From Shewanella mesophila (lineage in GTDB: Bacteria > Pseudomonadota > Gammaproteobacteria > Enterobacterales > Shewanellaceae), in NCBI RefSeq assembly GCF_019457515.1, contig NZ_CP080421.1, forward strand, positions 1,178,001 to 1,242,000: 64,000 nt of DNA, given 5' to 3'. A program made the position numbers and the translations under genes. This document shows, piece after piece, positions 38,703 to 49,103 of the stretch (the first letter of the stretch is position 1; every line of letters begins with the position of its first letter). Below the pieces are notes generated by a model that was given only the letters and a program-made list of their open reading frames with translations, was not told where the DNA came from and did not search any database.

Positions 38703-40058
38703 TTAAAAAATTAGATGAGCGACCCCAGCAATGACGGGGAGAGTTACTAGTGTGCGTAGAATAAAGACCACGAACAGTTCCACAATATTTACCGGAATTT
38801 TACTGCCAATAAGCAGTGCGCCAACTTCACTCATATAGATAAGTTGAGTGACAGACATCGCGGCAATAATAAAACGAGTCATGTCTGATTCTATCGAGCT
38901 GGCTAAGATCGATGGAATGAACATATCGGCAAAGCCTACCACGATAGTTTTTGAGGCTTCGGTGGCTTCTGGTACTTGTAGTAGCTCCAGAAGTGGAATA
39001 AACGGCATACCTAGATAATTAAAAATCGGCGTATATTCGGCGATCATTAAGGCGACGGTCCCTATTGCCATGACAATAGGAATAACACCAAAAATCATAT
39101 CGATAACGTTTTTTAAGCCATCCTTAAGGGTGTGAACTATGCCTTCAGATTTTTCAGCCTTTGTCATTGCTTGCTCAAATCCCCAAGCAAACACGCCTTT
39201 GCCCTTGGGGATCACTTCATCGTCTGGATGACGCGGAGTGTCGTCGATGTAATGATCTTTCTTCCATGACAGAGGTGGAAGTTTAGGCACTACGATAGCG
39301 GCGACAATCCCCGCAAGACAGACAGTGAGATAGAAAGGAACGAATAAGTGCTCTAGTTTAACCTGCGATATCACCACCAATGAGAAGGTGATAGATACGG
39401 CGGAGAAGGTGGTGCCGATAACGGCTGCTTCTCTTTGAGTATAAAAACGTGATTCATATTGCTTGCTGGTCATCAAGATCCCAACACTACCATCGCCAAG
39501 CCAAGAGGCCATACAGTCGATAGCGCTGCGACCCGGCAGGTTGAACACTGGACGCATGATCTTTGTGAGCAGAGTGCCAAATAACTCTAATAGACCAAAA
39601 TTGAGTAGTAGCGGAAGCAACATACCTGCAAAGATAAAAACGCAAAACAGTACTGGCAGCAGATCATTTAATACCAAGGCGCCAGTATTCGCCGAGTTAA
39701 TCGCTTCAGGTCCTATACCTGCGTAGGTTAGTACGATAAAGACTGCACCAACTACCCTAACAATAGCCCACATCAAACTGACATTCAGCAGTGAATGCAA
39801 GAAATGGTGCTGTAATAATGCGCGAGGTTTGAATAGCTTGCACACTAAGGTGGCTATTGCGGTTATTACTACTATGCTAGTCACGATTGCAGTTGCGGCA
39901 TCACCTAGCAAGTTTTGTAGCCCTTTGGATACAATTGCGATGGGAATCGTGATCGCATCTTGATAACTGATGGGTGTCATAAATAACAACAGGCCGATCA
40001 GCGAGGGAATAAGAAAAGTCAAAAATGTCTTTATGTTATGGGGGTGTTTTTCAGCCAC
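38703..40058 (-). CDS. YjiH-family membrane protein (Gate domain)
   Basis: 451 residues, about ten hydrophobic segments, of the YjiH family with nucleoside-recognition Gate domains (GATE-type, the fold also found in CNT transporters and spore maturation proteins). Segments such as RSAIDCMASWLGDGSVGILMTSKQYESRFYTQREAAVIGTTFSA (quoted in part: CMASWLGDGSVG, TQREAAVIGT) are characteristic. Substrate unknown. An ARG-box-like site lies about 75 bases upstream, suggesting arginine control and perhaps a basic amino acid as substrate; this is inference. Confidence 0.87.
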   Translation of the reverse strand: MAEKHPHNIKTFLTFLIPSLIGLLLFMTPISYQDAITIPIAIVSKGLQNLLGDAATAIVTSIVVITAIATLVCKLFKPRALLQHHFLHSLLNVSLMWAIVRVVGAVFIVLTYAGIGPEAINSANTGALVLNDLLPVLFCVFIFAGMLLPLLLNFGLLELFGTLLTKIMRPVFNLPGRSAIDCMASWLGDGSVGILMTSKQYESRFYTQREAAVIGTTFSAVSITFSLVVISQVKLEHLFVPFYLTVCLAGIVAAIVVPKLPPLSWKKDHYIDDTPRHPDDEVIPKGKGVFAWGFEQAMTKAEKSEGIVHTLKDGLKNVIDMIFGVIPIVMAIGTVALMIAEYTPIFNYLGMPFIPLLELLQVPEATEASKTIVVGFADMFIPSILASSIESDMTRFIIAAMSVTQLIYMSEVGALLIGSKIPVNIVELFVVFILRTLVTLPVIAGVAHLIF

Positions 40059-40131
40059 TTTGTTTTGCCCTAAATTACGCTGTTTTTACAACGGCAATAA
40101 ATTAATCAAAAATCCATAAAATGATTTAGTA

Positions 40132-40145
40132 TGAATATCCATTCA
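40132..40145. promoter_or_regulatory. Candidate ArgR box upstream of yjiH-like gene
   Basis: TGAATATCCATTCA has both half-sites TGAAT and ATTCA exactly at the four-base spacing of an ARG box. Only one box is seen; ArgR operators are normally pairs separated by three bases, and neighbouring positions do not match well. Confidence 0.45.
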
Positions 40146-40626
40146 CGAATAAGCGGGGAAGGTTACCCCCTAAGTCTAGTGATGTAAAACCTTATCTTGC
40201 TTGCTTAAGAGAATCACTGCAGCAGAATAGTTATTAGCACTTTGTGACTATTTATATTGTACTGGATATTGTTAGATTTGCATCATGTAATTTTGAGTTA
40301 AAATTGTTTGAAAACAATGTAATGGATGTATTTTCTTTTGGTGTTTTCCTGATGATTGAGGTTAAGCACAAGTGTTGAATTACTTGATTTTGATAAACTC
40401 CTTAAGGTTAGCAATGTGTTGAGCTTAATTCATGTTTAAATCATATTACTTGAGTCATTGATAATGTATTCACCGCATCAGCTTATCTGTTTGATTGTTT
40501 GGCTATACTATTTGCAAGAATAATCAAGCTGGAAGGATAATTAGGCTAGGTATGTCAGTGTTTATCGAGGCGAGTGAATGGTGGGTCGCCTCAGTCCATT
40601 ATTCTCAATGTGGAGAATTGGTCGAT

Positions 40627-40656
40627 GTTTTATTTGGTTTTATTTGGTTTTATTTG
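40627..40656. repeat. Three tandem 10-bp units
   Basis: GTTTTATTTG repeated exactly three times. The T-tracts recur at 10-base spacing, close to one helical turn, as in intrinsically curved DNA. Confidence 0.9.
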
Positions 40657-40888
40657 GGTGATTATGTTTAAACCGTGCACTATGCTATTACTTTGTTTTG
40701 GATATGAGTGAGAGTTTGGTTTATCCCTCTTTTTTGTATCGTCATTGCCACTTTGACTAAATCTAAAAGTGAATCTAAAGTTGTGTGATCTTGGTGTGGG
40801 ATATTATAAAAATATGCGCTAGACCACTGCAGAAAAATCTTATTCGATATATGTTAATGGGATAACAACAATAAATGATAAAGGAACC

Positions 40889-41581
40889 ATGAACTCAAGA
40901 GAGCGAAAATTATCAAAACTAGCGTTTAGATTTGGCTTGCTTGGGCTCTTTGGCCATCTTTTAGGCTTAGTTTTTGCGTCCTTAGGGTTCAGTGACTTTA
41001 ATGGTCAGGGGTTTAGTTTTTATAATTTTACCCTGAGTGAGCTGGGTCAATACGGTCATTCAGAATTGGCTGTGATCTTTAATGGCGGCCTATTCTTCGG
41101 TAGCTTGAGTCTGGTATTGTTCTGTTTATTCGCCTTGCAAATTTGTGACAACCCCTGGTTGTACCCATGCCTATTGTTGTCTGTTCTCGCCCTGCTAGCT
41201 CTGGCGATCACCGGACTCTTTCCCGTTAATGTCTATCATCTGCATACTATTGGTGTGGAGTATTTCTTTCATTTTGCCGCGTTAAGCGTGGCGAGTTATT
41301 TCGTATACCTTCTACAAAAGCCCAGTTCAGGCAAACGATTTGCTGTTAGGGGGAGTTTTGTTCTTTGCCTATTAAGCTTGGTTATTTTTGGCCTATTTAT
41401 CGTTTTAGCCCATGTCGATATGGGATTAGTGGCTGATGGGCGTTGGTTTTATCATGATATGACAATGGTGGAACCGCGGCCACCATATTGGTGGCCAGCC
41501 ATATTAGAATGGTTATCTTTGTTGATGTTTATGCTGTGGATATTCTCGCTGGTATGGAGCCAGCGAGAAGTTAAGCGTTAG
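40889..41581 (+). CDS. DUF998-like integral membrane protein
   Basis: 230 residues with about six hydrophobic segments (roughly 15-35, 60-80, 90-112, 120-140, 150-175, 205-225). Resembles DUF998-type proteins of unknown function: the loop after the first helix (FYNFTLSELGQYG) and the GLFPVNVYHLHTIG segment with conserved His residues before helix four are typical. Start ATG follows AAAGGAACC. The 3' end overlaps the convergent ubiV gene by four bases. Confidence 0.75.
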   Translation: MNSRERKLSKLAFRFGLLGLFGHLLGLVFASLGFSDFNGQGFSFYNFTLSELGQYGHSELAVIFNGGLFFGSLSLVLFCLFALQICDNPWLYPCLLLSVLALLALAITGLFPVNVYHLHTIGVEYFFHFAALSVASYFVYLLQKPSSGKRFAVRGSFVLCLLSLVIFGLFIVLAHVDMGLVADGRWFYHDMTMVEPRPPYWWPAILEWLSLLMFMLWIFSLVWSQREVKR

Positions 41582-42426
41582 ATAACGCGATCCAATCCTG
41601 CTTGCTTGAACCAGTAACCGTTAGCGCCGTCGCTGCACTGTAGCTGGCACTCATTTAGACTCGATGCGATAGCGAGTGCATCGAGTGATGAAGGAGATAC
41701 CCTAAAGTAGTCGATGCCCATTCTCTCCATCTGAGCTTGCTGATCTCGTAAATCGATATGCGTCGCAGATTGAGTTTGAATGCCATTTAAGCGCAGTAAG
41801 GGTTGAGACTCCTGTGTTTGGGCCAATACGCCTTTGGGATAATCGATACAGATAGTTTTACAGCTATCTTTAGTGAGGCCCTTATTACGGGCTGTGAAAC
41901 AGCGAGCCGAGTGAGCTAAGGGCATATAACCGTGACCAAAGACTTCGACTTCTATCAGTTTCGGTGGCAAGGTGGCGATAATCTGCTCAAGCCACTCTTT
42001 GGACAGTTCTAGTGGCATAACAAAACGTTGCATACCCCAAGAAGCTAATTTTTTCAGCGTTGCCACATTATAGTTGTTGATCGTTGGGCCACACACAAAA
42101 GGCAGCTTAAGGGATTTGGCGACTTCCACTGCGCCCATATCATTCGCTTCAACAATAAATTCGCCGTTATCTATTTGCTGTTTTAACGCTCCAAATTCTG
42201 ATTGTGCTTCTATTAGGGCTAAAGTCGATAATACAACTTGTTTACCCGATGCCTTTAACATTTGCGCCAATGCTAGATAATCTGCAAATTTCACTTCCCG
42301 GCGGCGACTACAGACGGTTTCACCCAGGTAGATCAAAGGGATATCGCTTTGAGCTACTTGTTGATAAAAGTCGATTATTTTATTTTTTGGCCAGCAATAT
42401 TGAATCGGCCCAAGAGATACTTTCAT
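41578..42426 (-). CDS. ubiV: O2-independent ubiquinone hydroxylase subunit UbiV
   Basis: U32-family 4Fe-4S protein that with UbiU hydroxylates the quinone ring without oxygen, using prephenate in E. coli. 282 residues. Candidate cluster Cys: Cys39 (GETVCSRR) and a C-terminal trio in SARCFTARNKG, DSCKTICID, the same layout as in E. coli UbiV. It lies 18 bases after ubiU and is transcribed with it. The neighbouring ubiT is divergent. Supports anaerobic ubiquinone synthesis. Confidence 0.94.
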   Translation of the reverse strand: MKVSLGPIQYCWPKNKIIDFYQQVAQSDIPLIYLGETVCSRRREVKFADYLALAQMLKASGKQVVLSTLALIEAQSEFGALKQQIDNGEFIVEANDMGAVEVAKSLKLPFVCGPTINNYNVATLKKLASWGMQRFVMPLELSKEWLEQIIATLPPKLIEVEVFGHGYMPLAHSARCFTARNKGLTKDSCKTICIDYPKGVLAQTQESQPLLRLNGIQTQSATHIDLRDQQAQMERMGIDYFRVSPSSLDALAIASSLNECQLQCSDGANGYWFKQAGLDRVI

Positions 42427-42444
42427 GTTGATTCCTTATGTAAC

Positions 42445-43446
42445 CTATTGCCAAGCTCTTTCGTATGCGCCTAATGTGGTGACTTGCCCCTCTGACACTT
42501 TAGCTAACGCCTTATTCCATTGCTCTTGGGCTGAATATGCTTTTGGATCGCTTAAGTAGGTATCAATGGCTTGACGCCATACTCGAGTAACCTGTTCAAC
42601 GTAAGCGGGACTGCGCTGGCGGCCTTCAATTTTAAGAGATACCACATTAGATTTTGCCAGCTCAGGTAATAGACTTAGGGTATTTAAGCTCGTTGGTGAT
42701 TCTAATAGATAATTGGGCTGGGCATCTTCTTGGGTGGTATAGCGCCCCTTACACACAACGGGATAACCCATTTGATCATCAATATCAGATTTATCGATAA
42801 GTACGTTGTTAAGACGGGTGAGTCGTTTTCCATCAACCTCTTGCCAGCGCACATCCTTTGCAGGGGAACATGAACCACCAGTGTTGGGTGATTGTCCTGT
42901 GACATAAGATGATAGATGGCAGCGCCCCTCAGCCATGATGCACAGACTCCCGAAAGCAAACACCTCTAGATCGACAGGGGTTACTTTAGCAAGATCGCGC
43001 ACTTGCTTCATCGACAACACTCTGGGTAATACTGCGCGCTCAATATTAAATTCTCGTTTATATAGACTCAGAGCTCCTAGGTTGGTCGCACTTGCTTGCA
43101 CGGAGAGGTGCAGGGCTAGGTGTGGATAGCGACTGTGAGCATAATCGAGTAAGGAGAGATCGGCCATAATGAGTGCATCGACCCCAGTGTTGGCAGCGAG
43201 ATCTATGGCTTGATACCAACGTTGCTCTTCGCCTGGTTTGGGGAAGGTATTAATGGTTAAGAATATTTTCTTACCTTGTTGCTTGGTATATTGAACCGCT
43301 TGTTTGAGTTTCTTGGCGGTGAAATTTAGCCCAGCGAAGGAGCGGGCATTGGTGTCATCTTTTAACCCCAAATAGATCGCATCCGCACCAGCATTGAGTG
43401 CGACTTTCAATGATGCCAAGTTGCCAGCAGGACACAAGAGTTCCAT
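42445..43446 (-). CDS. ubiU: O2-independent ubiquinone hydroxylase subunit UbiU
   Basis: U32-family partner of UbiV, 333 residues (E. coli 331). N-terminus MELLCPAGNLASLK; cluster Cys in GSLCIMAEGRCHLSSY, GGSCSPAKD and VVCKGRY. The frame is open upstream to 43605, but the ATG at 43446 has a GAGG ribosome site and gives the family N-terminus. Transcribed with ubiV; the upstream region is shared with divergent ubiT and has an FNR-like site at 43501. Confidence 0.95.
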   Translation of the reverse strand: MELLCPAGNLASLKVALNAGADAIYLGLKDDTNARSFAGLNFTAKKLKQAVQYTKQQGKKIFLTINTFPKPGEEQRWYQAIDLAANTGVDALIMADLSLLDYAHSRYPHLALHLSVQASATNLGALSLYKREFNIERAVLPRVLSMKQVRDLAKVTPVDLEVFAFGSLCIMAEGRCHLSSYVTGQSPNTGGSCSPAKDVRWQEVDGKRLTRLNNVLIDKSDIDDQMGYPVVCKGRYTTQEDAQPNYLLESPTSLNTLSLLPELAKSNVVSLKIEGRQRSPAYVEQVTRVWRQAIDTYLSDPKAYSAQEQWNKALAKVSEGQVTTLGAYERAWQ

Positions 43447-43500
43447 AGCTACCTCTTTCATGAAAAGTGAGCAGTTTAAAAGGGATTGGCGACCGAAATC

Positions 43501-43514
43501 TTGATGTAAAACAG
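43501..43514. promoter_or_regulatory. Candidate FNR/EtrA site between ubiU and ubiT
   Basis: TTGATGTAAAACAG matches eight of ten positions of TTGAT-N4-ATCAA. It lies 55 bases before ubiU and about 130 before ubiT. FNR control of the anaerobic ubi genes is known in E. coli; the site here is a prediction. Confidence 0.35.
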
Positions 43515-43644
43515 GTTTGCGATCATAAAATCTGGTTAAAATTGAAATATTTCTCATTCTTGGCTTATGCGCCGAGCTCATTGGATAAAATTGAGACGAG
43601 TCCAATTTTTTTCATACTCATTTTTTGTTAGGAGTAAGTAAGTG

Positions 43645-44157
43645 ATGCAAAATAACTTGCTGGCGAATGTGGCCAAGCACCTGTTGCAATATGGTCCTAA
43701 AGTGATAGCTAAGCCCTTATCTATTGTGCCGTTTTCAGTGAAGGCTAAGGTGTTAGAAAAACTATTGAATCTGTTGCTAGCTCAACAAATCGAAGACGAA
43801 GAGTTAGGTTTTTTACAGCAACGCTGGGTTAAAATTGACATTCTCGATATGGATTTGAGTTTTGAAGTGAGCTTCGATAGACAGTTTTTAGTCCGTGAAC
43901 AAGGAGTGTCAGAGGTGACTTTTAGCGGGTACACCAAAGAGTTAGTGCTGATTGCGGCAGGTAAAGAAGATCCCGACACCCTGTTTTTTCAACGTAAACT
44001 TTCAATTGAAGGTGATACCGAGTTGGGATTAGAGGTGAAGAACTTATTGCTCAGCATCGAGTTTGATTCTATGCCCAAGGTGGTGCGGGAAAGCATTGAA
44101 GGCTTAGCGGCTTTACTCATTCGGCTGCAACATCAGGCCGAGGCGAAGTGGGCTTAA
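43645..44157 (+). CDS. ubiT: Ubiquinone accessory protein UbiT (SCP2 domain)
   Basis: SCP2 lipid-binding protein needed for anaerobic ubiquinone synthesis, thought to hold the isoprenoid intermediates. 170 residues. The SCP2 fold covers about residues 45-150 (WVKIDILDMDLSFEV, FSGYTKELVLIAAG, DTLFFQRKLSIEGDTELGLEVKN seen as short segments). GGAGT upstream is spaced for either the ATG at 43645 or the GTG at 43642. Divergent from ubiUV, as in many gammaproteobacteria; ends at a bidirectional terminator. Confidence 0.93.
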   Translation: MQNNLLANVAKHLLQYGPKVIAKPLSIVPFSVKAKVLEKLLNLLLAQQIEDEELGFLQQRWVKIDILDMDLSFEVSFDRQFLVREQGVSEVTFSGYTKELVLIAAGKEDPDTLFFQRKLSIEGDTELGLEVKNLLLSIEFDSMPKVVRESIEGLAALLIRLQHQAEAKWA

Positions 44158-44181
44158 TACCAAAGCGTCATGGGCACAAAT

Positions 44182-44213
44182 AAAAAAGCGAAGTTTAATC
44201 ACTTCGCTTTTTT
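44182..44213. terminator. Bidirectional terminator, ubiT/ferredoxin
   Basis: AAAAAAGCGAAGT / ACTTCGCTTTTTT perfect stem with six-base loop between convergent genes. Confidence 0.93.
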
Positions 44214-44239
44214 GGTTATTACCCTATTGCGCTACTAGC

Positions 44240-45881
<1,642 letters not shown>

Positions 45882-46172
45882 AATTTCTCTCAATTAACAG
45901 GATTCAATCTAACTTGGGGCGGGCATTTTACTCAATGGGGGGAGGCTTATGCAAATTAGAAATTGTTTATTTTGTGGTCAAGCAGTGATCAGGTAAAAAA
46001 ATTGTTGGATATCCAATAAAATTAAGCCAATTAATAACCTATAATCTGAAACTTAGCTAAAATTAAACAAATTCTTAACTGGATGTGTGATTTTTACCAT
46101 CGCGCTCATTGAGAGTCCTGATATACTCTGCTCCATCATTAATGGGGTGATCTGTTTTTTTAAGGAATACGA

Positions 46173-47015
46173 ATGTCTAACGAGCATCAACTACTGGTTG
46201 GGTTATTGAAAAAGTTGAAGGCCGATGCCTTAGTTTTACCAACTTTACCCGAGGTAGCAATGCGCGTTCAAGAAGTCGTGTCTAGGCCTGACTCTAGCCC
46301 TAAGCAAGTCGCTGAAATTATTGGTCAAGACGCCGCTATTTCTGCCCGAATGATTAAAGTCGCTAACAGTGCCATGTATAGCCGAGGTATTAAGGCTGAA
46401 AATATCAACAGTGCGGTAACTCGCATTGGTTTGACCCAGATTAAGTCCATTGCGACATCGGTTGCAATGGAACAGCTATTTATCTCTACCAATGAAATGG
46501 TATGGGAGGTGATGGATGAGGTTTGGAGTTCATCTATCGAAGTAACCTCTGCCGCTTGTGCTCTATTGCTTAAATATTCTAAGACTCATAAGGGATGCGG
46601 TTTAAACTACGACACGCTGACATTGGCGAGCTTAGTACATAATATCGGTGCATTACCTGTGCTTACCGAAGCGGAAGCGAATCCTCATCTGTTTACCAGT
46701 ATCGATCAGCTGCGAGCGCTAGTGCGTAAGATGCAAGGCCCCATTGGGCGTGCGGTACTTAAAAGCTGGGACTTTTCTACAGAGGTGATGGAGGTTGTCG
46801 AGCGATGGGCCGATCTTCCCTATCTTCCTGAGCGAGTGACCTATTTGGATTTTGTGCGTGCGGCGGCGTTTTATACTGGCGAGTTACGTTCGGGCCATGA
46901 ATTGGAAGAACGCTTAGATGTCTTTGCTAAACGCGGTTTGCCCGTCTCACCAGAATATTTAGGGTCAGATGAGTTTCTTGATAATTATCATTCAATTAAG
47001 TTGAGTTACGAGTAG
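46173..47015 (+). CDS. HDOD-domain protein
   Basis: 280 residues with an HDOD domain at about 15-215 (LPTLPEVAMRVQEVV, IIGQDAAISARMIKVANSA, NSAVTRIGLTQIKSIA). HDOD domains resemble HD phosphohydrolases but lack the HD residues and are usually signalling modules. No other domain is seen. Start ATG follows AAGGAATACGA. It lies 68 bases before an EAL-domain gene on the same strand, and could be cotranscribed with it. Confidence 0.92.
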   Translation: MSNEHQLLVGLLKKLKADALVLPTLPEVAMRVQEVVSRPDSSPKQVAEIIGQDAAISARMIKVANSAMYSRGIKAENINSAVTRIGLTQIKSIATSVAMEQLFISTNEMVWEVMDEVWSSSIEVTSAACALLLKYSKTHKGCGLNYDTLTLASLVHNIGALPVLTEAEANPHLFTSIDQLRALVRKMQGPIGRAVLKSWDFSTEVMEVVERWADLPYLPERVTYLDFVRAAAFYTGELRSGHELEERLDVFAKRGLPVSPEYLGSDEFLDNYHSIKLSYE

Positions 47016-47083
47016 TTGTTACGTAAGGTGATCTTTGCTAATAATGGTCAGTCACTTAGCTACACTAAACATTAAGGTATTAT

Positions 47084-48580
47084 GTGGGTGTTACAGAACT
47101 TTATTGGATAATTGTTTATATTGTTGCCATAGGCATCGCTGGTATCATTTACTGTTACTGGCATAGACGAGTTGAGGTAAAGTTTCTTAATCGACTCATA
47201 GGTCAGCTGAGAGCCCAGCATAAAGTTCGCCAAGCCCTTAACATCAAGCATGTTCCATTTCGTTATATTCCTTTATATGTTCAGCTACAACAACTATTAA
47301 ATACTCTGCCACCTCCCGCCGGCCGCGATAAGCTCACCGGCCTGATAAATCGCGTTGGCTTGAAATCTAAATTGACGCGATTAATGCCCGTTACCGAAGG
47401 GATGTTTGTACTTATCGATATTTATCGATTTAGATATGTAAACGATCTCTTTGGTTTCTCTTTTGGGGATAAGTTACTTTTCGCCATGAGCGAACGGATA
47501 AAGCTACAAGTGGGTGAACAAGACATGCTGGCACGCATGAATGAAGATGAGTTTCTTATTTTCTTTAAGACACCACTCAATGAGACGCAATTAGCTGTTT
47601 TACAACATACACTGCAGCAACCGATCAGTATTAATGACACCCTTATTAATTTGCAGGTACAAGTGGGCTATTTAGATCTGTCCCTATATCACTGTGATGT
47701 TAGCCAGATGTTAAGGCGGTTGGATTTAGCCTTGGTGAGGGCAAAAGCCAGCAGTAACTTGATGGCAAGCTATCGGGAAGGTGATGACATTAGCCAACAT
47801 AGGCAACTGACCTTGATTAGCTGCTTTCCTAAGGCGCTTAAAAATAACGAACTCTATATCGTTTATCAGCCGAAATACAATGTTGTTGATGGTAATTGTA
47901 CCCATGCTGAAGCTTTGATCCGTTGGAATAGCTCGGTTGTTGGTGCTGTTTCTCCTAGCGAGTTTATTCCTCTACTGGAATGTGCAGGAATGATTAGCAT
48001 GCTGAGTCAATGGGTGATTGAACAAGTTTTGATTCAACAGCGTCAATGGCACAATAGTGGACTCGTCATGCAAGTGGCTGTTAATTTGGCAATCGATGAT
48101 CTCAATAGTAAACGGCTTAGCGAGTCTATTATTGCCCAATTGAAAAAACATGATCTGAGCGCAGACTTATTGGCGATAGAGATCACTGAAAGCCAACTCA
48201 TGACTGATATGACCCGTGCGGTGGCTGCGCTAAATAAGCTTAAACTCGCTGGCGTTAATGTTGCGATAGATGACTTTGGAACAGGCCATTCATCACTTGC
48301 TTATCTTAAGCTGCTTCCAGTTGATGAGGTTAAAATTGATAAAGCCTTTCTCGACAATATCGATGATGACAAGCGAGGGCAACATATTCTCAAGAGTGCG
48401 ATAGAGCTCGCTAAAGGACTTGGGTTTTCGGTAACGGTTGAGGGCGTCGAGACTCAGAGGGCTTTTGATATGCTCTGCGATATGGGAGTCGATAAAATTC
48501 AAGGCGTTCTCTATGCTAAACCCATGACCGCCGCTGAATTAGAGATGAACTGGCGCAAGCTAAACAGCGCTAAGTTATAG
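47084..48580 (+). CDS. EAL phosphodiesterase with degenerate GGDEF
   Basis: 498 residues. One N-terminal membrane segment (about 5-25), then a GGDEF-like domain whose motif is degenerate (ARMNEDEF near residue 152, the Gly-Gly replaced), then an EAL domain: AEALIRW near 275, EITESQL, IDDFGTGHSSL and VEGVE, all intact. It should be a c-di-GMP phosphodiesterase, not a cyclase. The GTG start at 47084 has AAGGT five bases upstream; the overlapping ATG two bases earlier is in another frame that stops quickly. Six-base overlap with the convergent thioesterase gene. Confidence 0.9.
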   Translation: MGVTELYWIIVYIVAIGIAGIIYCYWHRRVEVKFLNRLIGQLRAQHKVRQALNIKHVPFRYIPLYVQLQQLLNTLPPPAGRDKLTGLINRVGLKSKLTRLMPVTEGMFVLIDIYRFRYVNDLFGFSFGDKLLFAMSERIKLQVGEQDMLARMNEDEFLIFFKTPLNETQLAVLQHTLQQPISINDTLINLQVQVGYLDLSLYHCDVSQMLRRLDLALVRAKASSNLMASYREGDDISQHRQLTLISCFPKALKNNELYIVYQPKYNVVDGNCTHAEALIRWNSSVVGAVSPSEFIPLLECAGMISMLSQWVIEQVLIQQRQWHNSGLVMQVAVNLAIDDLNSKRLSESIIAQLKKHDLSADLLAIEITESQLMTDMTRAVAALNKLKLAGVNVAIDDFGTGHSSLAYLKLLPVDEVKIDKAFLDNIDDDKRGQHILKSAIELAKGLGFSVTVEGVETQRAFDMLCDMGVDKIQGVLYAKPMTAAELEMNWRKLNSAKL

Positions 48581-49021
48581 CGCGATTTTTTCGCTGAAAT
48601 TCTGGCTCAATAAACGTATAACCTCTGGAGACATAGGAGCTAGTTGACGGGCCTTGTTCATGCAGACCATCTCTATCTGTGCGGTAACGGCGGGCTTTTT
48701 CCCATTGGGACGCCAAATCTCTTGTTGCCATACTGTGCGGTACTTACTCTCGAAATAAAATGTCGTCCTTACATCGATAATTTCAGCAAATTCAACGCCA
48801 TCATGACATAGCATATCGCTGCGATAGACCGCAAAGCCTAGGCCATGAGTATCCCAAAGGCTCGCCAGTAGCTCGGCTCCGATAACATGTTCACGTGCCC
48901 GTTCAAAATACTTTAAAAAATTAGGATGATAGACCACTCCTGAAAAATCGGTGTCTTCATAATATATTTGTACCGGAAAATGAAACGTTGAACTAAATTG
49001 TGGGAGAGCGGCGCTATTCAT
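48575..49021 (-). CDS. YbgC-like acyl-CoA thioesterase
   Basis: 148-residue hotdog-fold thioesterase of the 4HBT/YbgC type. The active-site segment YYEDTDFSGVVYHPNFLKYFERARE, seen as EDTDFSGVVYH, holds the catalytic Asp. YbgC proteins hydrolyse short- to long-chain acyl-CoA; when next to tol-pal they are linked to that system, but no tol-pal gene is nearby here, so this is probably a paralogue. No signal peptide. Ends six bases inside the EAL gene. Confidence 0.9.
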   Translation of the reverse strand: MNSAALPQFSSTFHFPVQIYYEDTDFSGVVYHPNFLKYFERAREHVIGAELLASLWDTHGLGFAVYRSDMLCHDGVEFAEIIDVRTTFYFESKYRTVWQQEIWRPNGKKPAVTAQIEMVCMNKARQLAPMSPEVIRLLSQNFSEKIAL

Positions 49022-49103
49022 GGCTTAGATCATTAAGATAAAGAGCCCAAGTTTAACATATTAAATGTGTGAGATGCAGTGCCATCACCACTGCATATAG
49101 TGA

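Larger units (their letters stand above)
40059..40888. other. 830-base gap with hairpins and phased repeats
   Basis: Largest gap in the window. From left: ARG-box-like site (40132-40145); a featureless AT-rich stretch; a 39-codon ORF at 40552-40671 of doubtful status; hairpins GAGGCGA/TCGCCTC (40567-40592) and ATTCTC/GAGAAT (40601-40618); three exact copies of a 10-base unit (40627-40656); AT-rich promoter region for the next gene. No recognised gene. Confidence 0.6.

Noticed and set aside
40627..40656. Short CRISPR-like array
   Set aside because: Units are 10 bases and abut with no spacers, so this is a simple tandem repeat.
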